DNA of 64,000 bases from assembly GCF_900129885.1 (NCBI RefSeq), contig NZ_FQXE01000017.1:47558-111557 (forward strand), given 5' to 3'. Shown here in pieces: positions 33,713 through 43,517 of this stretch (its first letter is position 1; the number at the start of each line of letters is the position of its first letter). The notes beneath the pieces were generated by a model, which made no database searches, was not told the origin of the DNA, and saw only the letters and a program-made list of their open reading frames with translations. The stretch is from Pollutimonas bauzanensis. GTDB taxonomy: Bacteria; Pseudomonadota; Gammaproteobacteria; Burkholderiales; Burkholderiaceae_B. Made by a program: the position numbers and the translations under genes.

Positions 33713-35065
33713 ATGGCCAAGTCAAAAACTTTATTCATCTGCAGCGAATGCGGGGGCAGCTGCCCCAAATGGGAGGGCAAGTGCCCTCATTGCAACGCCT
33801 GGAATACCCTGCAGGAGTCGCGCGATCCGGGCGTGGCGACGCACCGGTACGCGCCGCTGGCGGGCGCCAGCCCGATACGCAGCCTGGCCGAAATCGAGGC
33901 GCGCGAGCTGCCGCGCCAGCCTACGGGCATTGCCGAGTTCGACCGCGTTTTGGGCGGCGGGCTGGTTACCGGCGCGGTGGTGCTGATCGGCGGCGATCCG
34001 GGCATAGGCAAGTCGACCTTGCTGCTGCAGGCACTGGTGTCGCTGTCGCACGCGGTCAAAGTGCTGTATGTCACGGGCGAGGAATCGGCCGAGCAGGTCG
34101 CCTTGCGCGCCAGGCGCCTGGAACTGGCCAGCGGCGACGTCGACCTGCTGGCCGAGATCCGCCTTGAAGCCATCATGGACGCCCTGGTCCAGCAGCGCCC
34201 CAGCGTGGCGGTCATAGACTCGATACAAACGCTTTATTCCAGCGAACTGAGCGCCGCGCCCGGTTCAGTGTCGCAGGTGCGCGAGTGCGCGGCGCAGCTC
34301 ACGCGCATGGCCAAGCAGACCGGCATCACCATAGTCCTGATCGGGCACGTCACCAAGGACGGCTCGCTGGCGGGGCCGCGGGTGCTGGAACATATCGTCG
34401 ACACCGTGCTGTATTTCGAGGGCGACACGCATTCCTCCTTCCGGCTGGTGCGGGCTTTCAAGAATCGTTTCGGCGCGGTCAACGAGCTGGGCGTCTTCGC
34501 CATGACCGACCGCGGCCTGCGCGGCGTGGCCAATCCCTCGGCCTTGTTCCTGTCGCAGCACGCCCAGGATGTCGCGGGCTCCTGCGTGATGGCGACCCAG
34601 GAGGGCACGCGGCCGCTGCTGGTGGAGATCCAGGCCCTGGTCGACTGCGCCCACGTGCCCAACCCGCGCCGCCTGTCCGTCGGGCTGGAGGGCACCCGCC
34701 TGGCCATGCTGCTGGCGGTCCTGCACCGGCACGCCGGCGTGGTGACCTTCGACCAGGATGTGTTCGTCAATGCGGTCGGCGGCGTCAAGATCACCGAACC
34801 CGCCGCGGACCTGGCCGTTTTGCTGGCCATCATGTCCTCGCTGCGCGACAAGCCCTTGCCCAAGGGCCTGGTGGTGTTCGGCGAAGTCGGGCTGGCCGGG
34901 GAAATCCGTCCGGCTCCGCGCGGGCAGGAGCGCCTCAAGGAAGCGGCCAAGCTGGGCTTCAGCGTGGCCCTCATCCCGAAAGCCAATGCGCCGCGGCAGG
35001 CGATAGAAGGTCTGGAAATATGGGCCGTGGACCGCGTGGAAGCGGCCATAGAGCGTTTGCGCTAG
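33713..35065 (+). CDS. radA: DNA repair protein RadA (Sms)
   Basis: 450 residues. Branch-migration helicase in recombination. Layout is standard: N-terminal zinc finger CSECGGSCPKWEGKCPHC, RecA-like ATPase with Walker A GGDPGIGKSTLLLQ, the RadA-specific FKNRFGAVNELGVF (KNRFG) motif, and a C-terminal Lon-protease-like domain (GGVKITEPAADLAVLLAI). The ATG is 28 bases after the SDR gene with no ribosome binding site. Confidence 0.96.
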   Translation: MAKSKTLFICSECGGSCPKWEGKCPHCNAWNTLQESRDPGVATHRYAPLAGASPIRSLAEIEARELPRQPTGIAEFDRVLGGGLVTGAVVLIGGDPGIGKSTLLLQALVSLSHAVKVLYVTGEESAEQVALRARRLELASGDVDLLAEIRLEAIMDALVQQRPSVAVIDSIQTLYSSELSAAPGSVSQVRECAAQLTRMAKQTGITIVLIGHVTKDGSLAGPRVLEHIVDTVLYFEGDTHSSFRLVRAFKNRFGAVNELGVFAMTDRGLRGVANPSALFLSQHAQDVAGSCVMATQEGTRPLLVEIQALVDCAHVPNPRRLSVGLEGTRLAMLLAVLHRHAGVVTFDQDVFVNAVGGVKITEPAADLAVLLAIMSSLRDKPLPKGLVVFGEVGLAGEIRPAPRGQERLKEAAKLGFSVALIPKANAPRQAIEGLEIWAVDRVEAAIERLR

Positions 35066-35080
35066 GTAATCTGGGGATAT

Positions 35081-35860
35081 GTGTTGGAATGGTTTGGAGT
35101 AATACTGGGGTGTTTGTTGTCGGGCGCCCTGATCGGCTTTGCGGGCGGCGTGCTGGGCATAGGGGGCGGATTGCTGGCCATACCCTTGCTGGGCCTGGTG
35201 CTGAACATGGACCAGCAGGCGGCGCAAGGCACGGCGCTGATCATGGTGCTTCCGGCCGTGCTCATGACGGTGCGCAAGTACAACCAGAAAGCCAGGATCA
35301 ATTTCCGGGCGGCCGCCGCCGGGGCGGCGGGCTCCATCGTCTTCACCTGGATAGGCGCGCAGATCGCCCTGGGCATAGACCCCGCGCTGCTGCGGCGCGT
35401 CTACGCCATATTCGTCCTGTGCATCGCGCTGTTCTATTTCTATCAGAGCAGGCGTTCCGGGCAGGCGGGCAAGCCCCAGAAGCCCCGGCGCGCCGTCGAG
35501 GATTTCCATAAAGGCTGGTTTGCCCTCATAGGCACTATCGCGGGCCTGGCCGGCGGGATTTTCGGCGTGGGCGGCTCGGTGCTGGTGGTGCCCATCCTGA
35601 CCACGGTTTTTCGCCTGACGCAAACCGGCGCGCAGGCGCTGGCCCTCACCATGGTCATACCCGGCACCTTCGTGGCCCTGTTTGCCTATGCCGCGCACGG
35701 CCAGGCCGACTGGGTGGTCGGCGTGCCCATGGCCCTGGGCAGCATCTTCTTCGTGCCTTACGGCGTCAGGCTGGCCTATGCCTTGCCCGAGCCGCGGCTA
35801 AAGCTGGCCTTTGCCTGTATGCTTCTGGTTATCATGGTTCTGTTGCTGATTAAGGCCTGA
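35081..35860 (+). CDS. TauE/SafE family membrane permease
   Basis: 259 residues, seven to eight hydrophobic helices in two halves. Each half has the family's Gly-rich repeat: GFAGGVLGIGGGLLAIPLLG near the start and GLAGGIFGVGGSVLVVPIL in the second half. Relatives export sulfite, sulfoacetate or other organosulfonates; the substrate here is not shown. Start is GTG 35081 with GGGGA upstream; TTG at 35084 is an alternative. It lies 15 bases after radA and 4 bases before the FtsX-type gene, so likely one transcript. Confidence 0.86.
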   Translation: MLEWFGVILGCLLSGALIGFAGGVLGIGGGLLAIPLLGLVLNMDQQAAQGTALIMVLPAVLMTVRKYNQKARINFRAAAAGAAGSIVFTWIGAQIALGIDPALLRRVYAIFVLCIALFYFYQSRRSGQAGKPQKPRRAVEDFHKGWFALIGTIAGLAGGIFGVGGSVLVVPILTTVFRLTQTGAQALALTMVIPGTFVALFAYAAHGQADWVVGVPMALGSIFFVPYGVRLAYALPEPRLKLAFACMLLVIMVLLLIKA

Positions 35861-35864
35861 CTTC

Positions 35865-38369
35865 ATGCGCTCGAGCAGACTTTCTAATATCTGGCTGGGG
35901 GTGCGCGCGCTGCGGCGCGACTGGCATTCGGGGGAAATACGCCTGCTGGCGCTGGCGCTGGTCATCGCGGTGGCGGCGGTGACCAGCGTCGGCTTTCTGT
36001 CCGACCGGGTAGGGCGCGCCCTGGAGCGCGACTCCGCGCAAATGCTGGGCGGCGATCTCGCTTTGCAGGCCGACGAGCCCATTCCCGCCGACTTCATCGA
36101 GCGGGCCCGGGCCTTGCGCCTGGATACCGCGCGGACGCTGCAATTTCCCTCCATGGTGAGCAGCGGCGAGCAATCCCAGCTGGTGTCGCTCAAAGCCGTA
36201 TCGGAAGGCTATCCGCTGCGCGGGGAATTGCGCCTGTCGGATACGGCGGCGGGCAAGGGGGAGCCGCTGCGGCTGCTGCCGCAGCCGGGAACGGTATGGG
36301 TCGACGCCCAGGTGCTGGGCCTGCTCGGCATCCCGGTGGGCGGCACGATGGCCGTGGGCGATGCGACCATGAAGGTGGCTCGCGTCATCGCCTATGAACC
36401 GGATCGCGGCATGCAGTTCGTCAATGTGGCGCCGCGCGTGATGCTGGCCCTCGACGACCTGCCCGCAACCGGGCTGCTGGCCCCGGGCAGCCGGGTGAGC
36501 TACCAGTTGCTGGTGGCGGGCGCCCCCGATGCCGTCGGCGCCTACAAACGCTGGCTCGATGCGCACATGAAGCGGGGCCAGAAGCTGAGTTCGCTGGAAA
36601 CCAACCGGCCGGAAGTCCAGCGCGCGCTGGACCGCGCCCACCAGTTCCTGGTTCTGGTCGCCTTGCTGACCGTGATGATAGCCGCGGTGGCCGTCGCCCT
36701 GGCGGCGCGGCGCTTCAGCCTGCGCCATCAGGACGGCATCGCCATCATGCGCTGCCTCGGGGCCGGCAAGTCGCAGCTGACTATCATGCTATGGCTGGAA
36801 TTCCTGCTGCTGGCGCTGATTGCTTCAGCGGCGGGTGCGCTGGCGGGCTTTGCGGTGCATCAGGGCCTGGTGGCCGTGGTGGCGGCCTGGCTGGACACCA
36901 GCCTGCCGGCGGCCTCCTGGCAGCCGGCATTGCAGGGCCTGGTCGCGGGTTTGCTGCTGCTGTTGGGGTTCGCCTTGCCGCCGCTGGCGGCTTTGCGCCA
37001 GGTTCCCCCCGCCCGCGTGTTGCGGCGCGACGCCTCCATGACGCTGGCGCGGCGCTGGCCCGCCTACGGCCTGGGCGTGGCCGCATTCTTCCTGCTCATC
37101 GTGTGGATTTCCGGCGATATGCGCCTGAGCCTCGTGATATCGGCGGGCTTTCTGGGCGCCTTTTTTATCTTTGCCGCCCTGGCCTATCTGCTGGTGAGGG
37201 CGCTGGGCTTCATGCGCTATCGGGTCAACGGCCATCCGGCCCTGCGTTTCGCCCTGGCGGGCATGGCGCGCCGCCGCGGCCTGACCGTGACCCAGCTCTG
37301 CTCACTGGCAATGGGGCTGATGATATTGCTGTTGCTGGCCATTACCCGCAGCGATCTGCTGCAGAGCTGGCAAAGCACTTTGCCGCCGGACGCGCCCAAC
37401 ACTTTCCTGATCAATATCCAGCCCGACCAGCGGCAGGCGGTCGCGGCGCGGCTCGAGCGGGCCGGCATCCGCGATCCCTTGCTCTCGCCCATGGTGCGCG
37501 GCCGCCTGCTGGCCATCAATCAGCAGGCGGTGAATCCGGACAGCTATACCGAGGACCGCGCCCGGCGGCTGGTCGACCGGGAATTCAATCTTTCCTATAC
37601 GGACACCCTGCCGGCGAGCAATGAAATCGCCCAAGGGCGCTGGCTGGACCCGGCCAAGGCCGAGGTATCCCTGGAAAGCGGGCTGGCCAAGGCGCTGGGC
37701 ATTCATTTGCGGGACCGGCTCACCTTCGATGTGGCGGGGCGCGCCGTCGAGGTCGTGGTAAGCAGTGTGCGCGCGGTAAAATGGGATTCCTTCCAGGCCA
37801 ATTTCTTCGCCATCATGAGCCCCATAGCGCTGAAAGACGCGCCCGCGACATTCATCACCTCCATGCATGTGCCGGCGGCCGGCCATGCGCTTACCCAGGA
37901 CCTGGTCCGGGCTTTTCCGAACCTGACGGTTTTCGACGTGGGGTCCATATTGGGCCAGGTGCAGCGCGTGCTGGATCAGGTCGTGCAGGCCGTGCAGCTG
38001 CTGTTTTTGTTTACGGTGGCGGCGGGCATCCTGGTGCTGGGCGCGGCCTTGTTCTCGACCCGCGACGAGCGCATGCACGAAGTCGCCGTCTTGCGCGCCC
38101 TGGGCGCCAGCGGCCGGCAGCTCGCGGCGGCCATGCGCATCGAACTGCTCGTTCTGGGCGCGATGGCCGGCCTGCTGGCGGCCTTCGGAGCGGTCGCCAT
38201 CGCCTGGGTGCTGGCGGACCAGGTTTTCGATTTCACCCTGGCTCTATCCTGGTGGCCCTGGCTGGTGGGCGTGGCCGCCGGCATGCTGGCCTCGGCGGCC
38301 GGCGGCCACATGGCGCTGGCCGGGGTCTTGAAGACGCCGCCGCTGGTTTCCTTGCGGGAGGCCGCATGA
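35865..38369 (+). CDS. Large FtsX/MacB-type ABC permease (YbbP-like)
   Basis: 834 residues. Layout: an N-terminal helix (LLALALVIAVAAVTSVGFL), a ~230-residue periplasmic region, four helices (about 260-470), a second periplasmic region, and three C-terminal helices. The segment before the last helices, LFSTRDERMHEVAVLRALGASGRQL, is the FtsX coupling region that contacts an ATPase. The YbbP family normally works with the YbbA ATPase, but no ABC ATPase gene is adjacent; the partner must be elsewhere. The stop overlaps the kdkA ATG. A role in lipid or lipopeptide handling at the envelope is inference. Confidence 0.85.
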   Translation: MRSSRLSNIWLGVRALRRDWHSGEIRLLALALVIAVAAVTSVGFLSDRVGRALERDSAQMLGGDLALQADEPIPADFIERARALRLDTARTLQFPSMVSSGEQSQLVSLKAVSEGYPLRGELRLSDTAAGKGEPLRLLPQPGTVWVDAQVLGLLGIPVGGTMAVGDATMKVARVIAYEPDRGMQFVNVAPRVMLALDDLPATGLLAPGSRVSYQLLVAGAPDAVGAYKRWLDAHMKRGQKLSSLETNRPEVQRALDRAHQFLVLVALLTVMIAAVAVALAARRFSLRHQDGIAIMRCLGAGKSQLTIMLWLEFLLLALIASAAGALAGFAVHQGLVAVVAAWLDTSLPAASWQPALQGLVAGLLLLLGFALPPLAALRQVPPARVLRRDASMTLARRWPAYGLGVAAFFLLIVWISGDMRLSLVISAGFLGAFFIFAALAYLLVRALGFMRYRVNGHPALRFALAGMARRRGLTVTQLCSLAMGLMILLLLAITRSDLLQSWQSTLPPDAPNTFLINIQPDQRQAVAARLERAGIRDPLLSPMVRGRLLAINQQAVNPDSYTEDRARRLVDREFNLSYTDTLPASNEIAQGRWLDPAKAEVSLESGLAKALGIHLRDRLTFDVAGRAVEVVVSSVRAVKWDSFQANFFAIMSPIALKDAPATFITSMHVPAAGHALTQDLVRAFPNLTVFDVGSILGQVQRVLDQVVQAVQLLFLFTVAAGILVLGAALFSTRDERMHEVAVLRALGASGRQLAAAMRIELLVLGAMAGLLAAFGAVAIAWVLADQVFDFTLALSWWPWLVGVAAGMLASAAGGHMALAGVLKTPPLVSLREAA

Positions 38370-39082
38370 ATGCCCCCATCCGTCCCCTGGATCTCGCCGA
38401 TGGCCCTGGCGTCATGCGCTACGACGCCAGCCGCGTCGCGGCGCCCGGGATGTTCCTGTTCGACCCGGCCGCGGCGCAGTTGCAGGCCAGCGCCGTCGGC
38501 CAGGGCGGCCGCCAGGCGGCCTGGTTCGTAAAAGGCGATTTCGGCGAGGGCGTGCTGCGCCATTACCGGCGCGGCGGACTGATGGCCAGGGTGAGCGCCG
38601 ACCGCTATGTCTGGACGGGCGCGTCGGCCACCCGCTCGTTTGCCGAATTCGATCTCCTGCAGTTCATGTCCGGCCTGGGGCTGGCCGTGCCCCGGCCGAT
38701 TGCCGCGGCATACTGGCGCCACGGCCTGACCTACCGCGCCGCCATCCTGGTCGAAAGAATAGCCGGGGCGCGGCCCTTGGCGCGGGCGCTGGACGCGGGC
38801 AACCAGGAAGCCGTGGCCGAGGCGATTTTCGCCATGCACGAAGCGGGGGTGTGGCATTCCGACCTGAATGCGTACAATATTCTGCTCGACGGGCCGGGCC
38901 GGGTCTGGCTGATCGATTTCGACAAATGCCGCAGGCGGGACCTGTCGCTGGAGCGCCGGCAGGCCAACCTCTTGCGCTTGCGCCGTTCGCTGGCGAAGGT
39001 GGCCGATGCCGCAGGGCTTTTGTGGTGGGACGAACTGAATCGCGCCTATGCGATCCTCATGCGGACCAAAGGTCTCCTTTAG
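38366..39082 (+). CDS. kdkA: Kdo kinase (3-deoxy-D-manno-octulosonic acid kinase)
   Basis: 238 residues. Phosphorylates Kdo of the lipopolysaccharide inner core at the membrane. Kinase-like signature: RHYRRGGLMARV (nucleotide side), catalytic loop HSDLNAYNILL, and metal-binding DFDKC in place of DFG. The ATG at 38366 is in the stop of the FtsX-type gene (ATGA overlap), linking the two. The frame is open far upstream but that is antisense-like shadow in the permease gene. Kdo kinase is a feature of one-Kdo LPS as in Bordetella and Haemophilus. Confidence 0.88.
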   Translation: MNAPIRPLDLADGPGVMRYDASRVAAPGMFLFDPAAAQLQASAVGQGGRQAAWFVKGDFGEGVLRHYRRGGLMARVSADRYVWTGASATRSFAEFDLLQFMSGLGLAVPRPIAAAYWRHGLTYRAAILVERIAGARPLARALDAGNQEAVAEAIFAMHEAGVWHSDLNAYNILLDGPGRVWLIDFDKCRRRDLSLERRQANLLRLRRSLAKVADAAGLLWWDELNRAYAILMRTKGLL

Positions 39083-39140
39083 CTGGAAAAAGCATTATCA
39101 TCACGCCTTTTGGCTTTTGTATTGTCTGGGGAGGCTCGCA

Positions 39141-40241
39141 ATGAAATTCAGCATGGCGAAACGACTGCTGCTGGGCACGGCGCTTATGGCCGCCATGCCG
39201 TCCGTCTGGGCGCAGGGCAAGGTGGTGAATGTCTACAACTGGGCGGAATATACCGCTCCCGACACGATTTCGGGCTTCCAGGAAACCACCGGCATCAAGG
39301 TGCGCTATGACGTCTACGACAGCAACGATACCTTGCAGGCCAAGCTGCTGACCGGAAAATCCGGCTATGACGTGGTGGTCCCTTCCACCCACTACGCCGC
39401 GCGCCAGATCGAAGGCGGCCTGTTCCAGAAGCTGGACAAGTCGAAAATCCCCAATTGGAAGTATCTGGACCAGGACATCATGGACCTGGTCGCGGCCGTC
39501 GACCCCGGCAATGAATACCTGGTGCCCTGGGGATACGGCACCAACGGGCTGGGCTATAACGTCAGCAAAGTCCGGGAAATCATGGGCGAAGACGCGCCGC
39601 TCGATAGCTGGGACATGCTGCTCAAGCCCGAAAACGCCGCGAAACTGAAGGCTTGCGGCATCTCCGTGCTGGACGAGGCGACGCAGGTGTTTCCGGCTGT
39701 CCTGCATTACCTGGGCAAGGACCCCAACAGCAGCCAGCCCGATGACTACAAGCAGGCGCTGGATCTGCTGAAAACCATACGCCCTTATATCAGGCAGTTC
39801 AGTTCATCGGGCTATATCGATGAATTGGCGGGGGGCGACTTATGCATGGTTTACGGGTTTTCGGGCGATGTGATGATTGCCCGTCATCGCGCCGCCGAAG
39901 CCAAAAAAGGCTACGCCATCGATTACTACATTCCCCGGGGCGGCGCCCCGGCATGGTTCGACACCATGGCGATACCCAAGGGCGCGGCCCATCCCGACGA
40001 AGCTCTGGCTTTCATCAATTACATTGAGACCCCGCAAGTGCATGCGGCGATCACCAACACCATGTTCTACCCCAACGCCAACAAGGAAGCGCGCAAGTAT
40101 GTCAGAAAGGATGTCGCCGACAATCCCATGATCTACCCGCCGGCCGATGTCGCCAAGACCCTGTATGTGATCAAGCCGCAGCCCTTGCCCATCCAGCGCC
40201 TGCAGACGCGCATGTGGGCCGAACTCAAGTCGGGGCGGTAG
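39141..40241 (+). CDS. potF: Polyamine ABC transporter, periplasmic putrescine-binding protein
   Basis: 366 residues. A signal peptide (MAKRLLLGTALMAAMPSVWAQ) is followed by VVNVYNWAEYTAPDTISGFQ, the start of PotD/PotF-type binding proteins. WSYGTNGLGYN-like segment appears as WGYGTNGLGYNVSKV, and the C-terminus has PADVAKTLYV. The start at 39141 has GGGGAGG upstream. First of potFGHI; the import ATPase and both permeases follow directly. Putrescine or spermidine as substrate is inferred from family. Confidence 0.92.
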   Translation: MKFSMAKRLLLGTALMAAMPSVWAQGKVVNVYNWAEYTAPDTISGFQETTGIKVRYDVYDSNDTLQAKLLTGKSGYDVVVPSTHYAARQIEGGLFQKLDKSKIPNWKYLDQDIMDLVAAVDPGNEYLVPWGYGTNGLGYNVSKVREIMGEDAPLDSWDMLLKPENAAKLKACGISVLDEATQVFPAVLHYLGKDPNSSQPDDYKQALDLLKTIRPYIRQFSSSGYIDELAGGDLCMVYGFSGDVMIARHRAAEAKKGYAIDYYIPRGGAPAWFDTMAIPKGAAHPDEALAFINYIETPQVHAAITNTMFYPNANKEARKYVRKDVADNPMIYPPADVAKTLYVIKPQPLPIQRLQTRMWAELKSGR

Positions 40242-40246
40242 TTCTC

Positions 40247-41377
40247 ATGGCCGATATCCGCCCTGTCGCCGCTTCCTGGTCGGGGGATGCCGACGAATTC
40301 GTGCGCGTCGAGGAAGTCGTCAAGATATTCGGCGACACCGTGGCGGTGCAGTCCGTCAACCTGTCGGTGCGCCGCCATGAAGTCTTCGCCCTGCTGGGCA
40401 GTTCGGGCTGCGGCAAATCGACGCTGCTGCGCATGCTCGCCGGCTTCGAGGAAGCGACCTCGGGCCGCATTTACCTCGATAACGAAGACATCACCAGCCT
40501 GCCGCCGTACCGCCGGCCGGTGAACATGATGTTCCAGTCCTATGCCTTGTTTCCGCACATGACGGTGGAGGCCAACGTGGCCTTCGGCCTGAAGCAGGAA
40601 GGCGTGCCCAGGAACGAAATCCACGAGCGCGTTTTCGAGGCGCTGGACCTCGTGCAGATGGGAGGCTACGCCCGACGCAAGCCGCAGCAGTTGTCCGGCG
40701 GCCAGCAGCAGCGGGTGGCCCTGGCGCGCAGCCTGGTCAAGCGTCCCAAACTGCTGCTGCTGGACGAGCCCATGTCGGCGCTCGACAAGCAAATCCGCCA
40801 GAAAACCCAGATCGAGCTTGCCAGGATACTGGACCAGGTCGGGGTTACCTGCATCATGGTCACGCACGACCAGGAAGAGGCCATGACCATGGCGCATCGC
40901 CTGGCCGTCATGTCGGAAGGGCAGATCATCCAGTACGGCACGCCGCGGGATGTCTACACCTTTCCCAATTCGCGTTTCGTCGCGGGCTTCATCGGCTCGA
41001 CCAATCTGTTCACGGGAACCATCGTGGTGGACGAGCCCGATCACGTCCTGATAGAAAGCGGCGACCTGATGCGCCCCTTGTACGTCAATCACGGCATCAG
41101 CGAGCCGCTGGGGATGGAAGTCCATGTGTCGATACGCCCCGAACACATCCGGGTGCTGCGCGCCCAGCCCGAATCGGACTCCAACTGGGGGCATGGCATG
41201 GTCAGCCATGTGGCCTGGATGGGCAGCTATGCCCGCTACCAGGTCCGCCTCGATTCGGGGATGGTGATAGAGGCCATGGTTCCCAGTCTGGCGCTGGCGC
41301 AAGCCGATGCGCCTGGCCTGGACGACGAGGTCTTTGCCAGCTGGTCCAGCGACAGCGCCACCGTGCTGCCATCATGA
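40247..41377 (+). CDS. potG: Polyamine ABC transporter ATPase
   Basis: 376 residues. Walker A GSSGCGKST, Q-loop MMFQSYALFPHM, signature LSGGQQQRVALARSL, Walker B LLLLDEPMSALD and switch His in VTHDQEEA. A TOBE domain fills the last ~110 residues (VHVSIRPEHIRV). It energises import through PotH/PotI. Start ATG 40247 is five bases after potF; stop overlaps the potH ATG. Confidence 0.93.
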   Translation: MADIRPVAASWSGDADEFVRVEEVVKIFGDTVAVQSVNLSVRRHEVFALLGSSGCGKSTLLRMLAGFEEATSGRIYLDNEDITSLPPYRRPVNMMFQSYALFPHMTVEANVAFGLKQEGVPRNEIHERVFEALDLVQMGGYARRKPQQLSGGQQQRVALARSLVKRPKLLLLDEPMSALDKQIRQKTQIELARILDQVGVTCIMVTHDQEEAMTMAHRLAVMSEGQIIQYGTPRDVYTFPNSRFVAGFIGSTNLFTGTIVVDEPDHVLIESGDLMRPLYVNHGISEPLGMEVHVSIRPEHIRVLRAQPESDSNWGHGMVSHVAWMGSYARYQVRLDSGMVIEAMVPSLALAQADAPGLDDEVFASWSSDSATVLPS

Positions 41378-42303
41378 GCAAACTGTCCTGGCGGCGGGCC
41401 TGGCCCGCGACGAGAACCTGGGCGATCGTGCCGCCATTCCTGTGGCTGCTGCTGTTCCTGCTCGTGCCGTTCATCCTGGTGCTGAAGATCAGCTTCGCCG
41501 ACCTGAAATTCGGCATCCCGCCTTATACCTCCCTGGCCGAAGTCAAGGACCAGACCCTCTCGCTGGTGCTGAACCTGCGCGGCTACGCATTGCTGTTCAG
41601 CGATAGCCTGTACATCGCCACGTATCTCAATTCGGTCAAGATGGCGCTCGTCACCACGGTGTGCTGCGCGCTGATAGGCTATCCGATGGCCTACTACATT
41701 GCGCGTTCGCGTCCGGCGATACGCAATGTCCTGCTGCTGGGCGTCATATTGCCGTTCTGGACTTCCCTGTTGTTGCGCGTGTATGCGTGGGTGGGCATCC
41801 TGCGCAACGACGGCCTGCTCAACAAGCTGCTGCAGTGGCTGGGCGTCATTGGCGCGCCGCTGGAAATCTATCGCACCGACATGGCGGTGTATATCGGCCT
41901 GGTCTATGCCTACCTGCCTTTTTTCATCCTGCCGCTGTACGCCAATCTGGTCAAGCTGGACGCGCGCCTGCTGGAGGCGGCCTACGACCTCGGCGCCCGG
42001 CCGTGGCGCGCCTTTCTCTGCGTGACCCTGCCCCTGTCCATGCCGGGAGTGATCGCCGGGGCGATGCTGGTGTTCATCCCCACGGTCGGCGAGTATGTCA
42101 TTCCTGAAATGCTGGGCGGCGCCAATACCCTCATGATGGGGCGCGTGATGTGGACCGAATTCTTCAATAACGCCGACTGGCCTATGGCCGCGGCGGTCAC
42201 CTGCGTGATGGTGATGCTGCTGCTGGTGCCGCTGGTGGTGTTCCAGTACAACCAGGTCAAGCAGCTTGAAACCCAGAAGCGGAGGCGCCATGACCAGGCC
42301 TGA
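41374..42303 (+). CDS. potH: Polyamine ABC transporter permease PotH
   Basis: 309 residues, six membrane helices. The ATPase-coupling EAA loop is LEAAYDLGARPWRAFLCVTLP. The family segment PTVGEYVIPEMLGG lies after it. The ATG lies in the potG stop (4-base overlap) and the gene end overlaps potI by 14 bases. Confidence 0.93.
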   Translation: MSKLSWRRAWPATRTWAIVPPFLWLLLFLLVPFILVLKISFADLKFGIPPYTSLAEVKDQTLSLVLNLRGYALLFSDSLYIATYLNSVKMALVTTVCCALIGYPMAYYIARSRPAIRNVLLLGVILPFWTSLLLRVYAWVGILRNDGLLNKLLQWLGVIGAPLEIYRTDMAVYIGLVYAYLPFFILPLYANLVKLDARLLEAAYDLGARPWRAFLCVTLPLSMPGVIAGAMLVFIPTVGEYVIPEMLGGANTLMMGRVMWTEFFNNADWPMAAAVTCVMVMLLLVPLVVFQYNQVKQLETQKRRRHDQA

Positions 42304-43093
42304 TCCCGTGCTGCGCGCCGTCGTGCTGGCGGCGGGGTATGCATTCCTGTATCTGCCCATCCTGTGCCTGATGGCCTTTTCGTTCAACGATTCGGCCATG
42401 ATGACGTCCTGGAGCGGCTTTTCGCTGAAATGGTATGCAGAGCTCTTCAATGACCAGGCGCTGCTTTCCGCCGCCAGGCTGTCGCTGCTGATCGCCACGC
42501 TCACCGCCACGGCGGCCGTGGTCATCGGCACATGGGCCGGCTATGTGCTGGCCCGCATGGGGCGCTTCCGCGGCTTCGCCTTGTATATCGGCATGCTCAG
42601 CGCGCCGCTGGTCATGCCCGAAGTGGTGCTAGGCATTTCGCTGCTGCTGATGTTCGTCGAAGTCAGCGATCTGTTCGGATGGCCGGCGGGCAATGGCGTA
42701 TTCACCATCTGGGTGGGGCACGTCACGCTGTGCATGGCCTATGTGGCGGTCATCATCCAGTCGCGCATCCGCGATCTGGACCGTTCCCTGGAAGAGGCCG
42801 CTCTGGACCTGGGCGCCACCCCCCTGAAGGTTTTCTTCGTGATCACTTTGCCCTTGATCGTCCCGGCCATCCTGGCGGCGTGGCTGCTGGCGTTTACCCT
42901 GTCCCTGGACGATGTGGTCATCGCCTCCTTCCTGTCGGGGCCGGGCTACACTACTCTGCCGCTCGAAGTCTTTTCGCGGGTGCGCCTGGGCCTGAAGCCG
43001 GAAATCAATGCGCTCGCCACCTTGTTCATGCTTGCCGTCGGCATTATCGTGGTGGTGGCCAACCGCATGCAGTGGCGCAGGCAATCTCAGTAA
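42290..43093 (+). CDS. potI: Polyamine ABC transporter permease PotI
   Basis: 267 residues, six helices. N-terminus has FLYLPILCLMAFSFNDSAM; the EAA loop is LEEAALDLGATPLKVFFVITLP; TLSLDDVVIASFLSGPG is conserved in PotC/PotI. Start ATG 42290 has GGAGG upstream and lies inside the end of potH. Last gene of potFGHI. Confidence 0.93.
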   Translation: MTRPDPVLRAVVLAAGYAFLYLPILCLMAFSFNDSAMMTSWSGFSLKWYAELFNDQALLSAARLSLLIATLTATAAVVIGTWAGYVLARMGRFRGFALYIGMLSAPLVMPEVVLGISLLLMFVEVSDLFGWPAGNGVFTIWVGHVTLCMAYVAVIIQSRIRDLDRSLEEAALDLGATPLKVFFVITLPLIVPAILAAWLLAFTLSLDDVVIASFLSGPGYTTLPLEVFSRVRLGLKPEINALATLFMLAVGIIVVVANRMQWRRQSQ

Positions 43094-43105
43094 AGGAAAC
43101 AAACC

Positions 43106-43462
43106 ATGGACGCCGTACAACTTTATGGCTTGAAAAAATGCAGCACCTGCGCGAAGGCCACGAACTGGCTGCAAGAACACCAGCTGGCCTTTGTGTTTAC
43201 CGACTATCGCGATCATCCCATTGCGGCGCAGCGCTTGAAAGCCTGGGCCGCCGCGCTTGGCGGCTGGGAAAAGCTGGTCAACCGCGCTTCCATGACCTGG
43301 CGCAACCTTCCCGATGAGCGCAAGGCGCCATCCAGCGATCAGCAGTGGCTGGCCCTGGTCGCCGAGTTCCCGGCGCTGATCAGGCGGCCGCTGGCCGTGG
43401 CCCCCGGCGGTGGCGTCAGCGCGGGATTTTCCGAGAAAAAATACGCCGAGCTCTTCTTGTAG
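43106..43462 (+). CDS. ArsC/Spx-family (YffB/MgsR-like) thioredoxin-fold protein
   Basis: 118 residues, the arsenate reductase/Spx-like fold. N-terminal [17 protein letters not shown] carries the CxxC pair; the middle has [14 protein letters not shown] and the C-terminus [25 protein letters not shown]. YffB-type proteins of this kind are single-gene, glutathione-linked oxidoreductases of uncertain role; arsenate reduction should not be assumed. It follows potI by 12 bases with AAAGGA before the ATG and may ride on the pot transcript. Confidence 0.86.
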   Translation: MDAVQLYGLKKCSTCAKATNWLQEHQLAFVFTDYRDHPIAAQRLKAWAAALGGWEKLVNRASMTWRNLPDERKAPSSDQQWLALVAEFPALIRRPLAVAPGGGVSAGFSEKKYAELFL

Positions 43463-43517
43463 CCCGTGGCCTCCAGGCCGACACCGACAAGCAACAAATC
43501 ATCAGGCGCCTTACTTC

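Noticed and set aside
43106..43462. Arsenate reductase (arsC) as a detoxification gene
   Set aside because: The sequence is of the YffB/Spx-like type with CxxC, and no ars genes are nearby; only the fold is supported.
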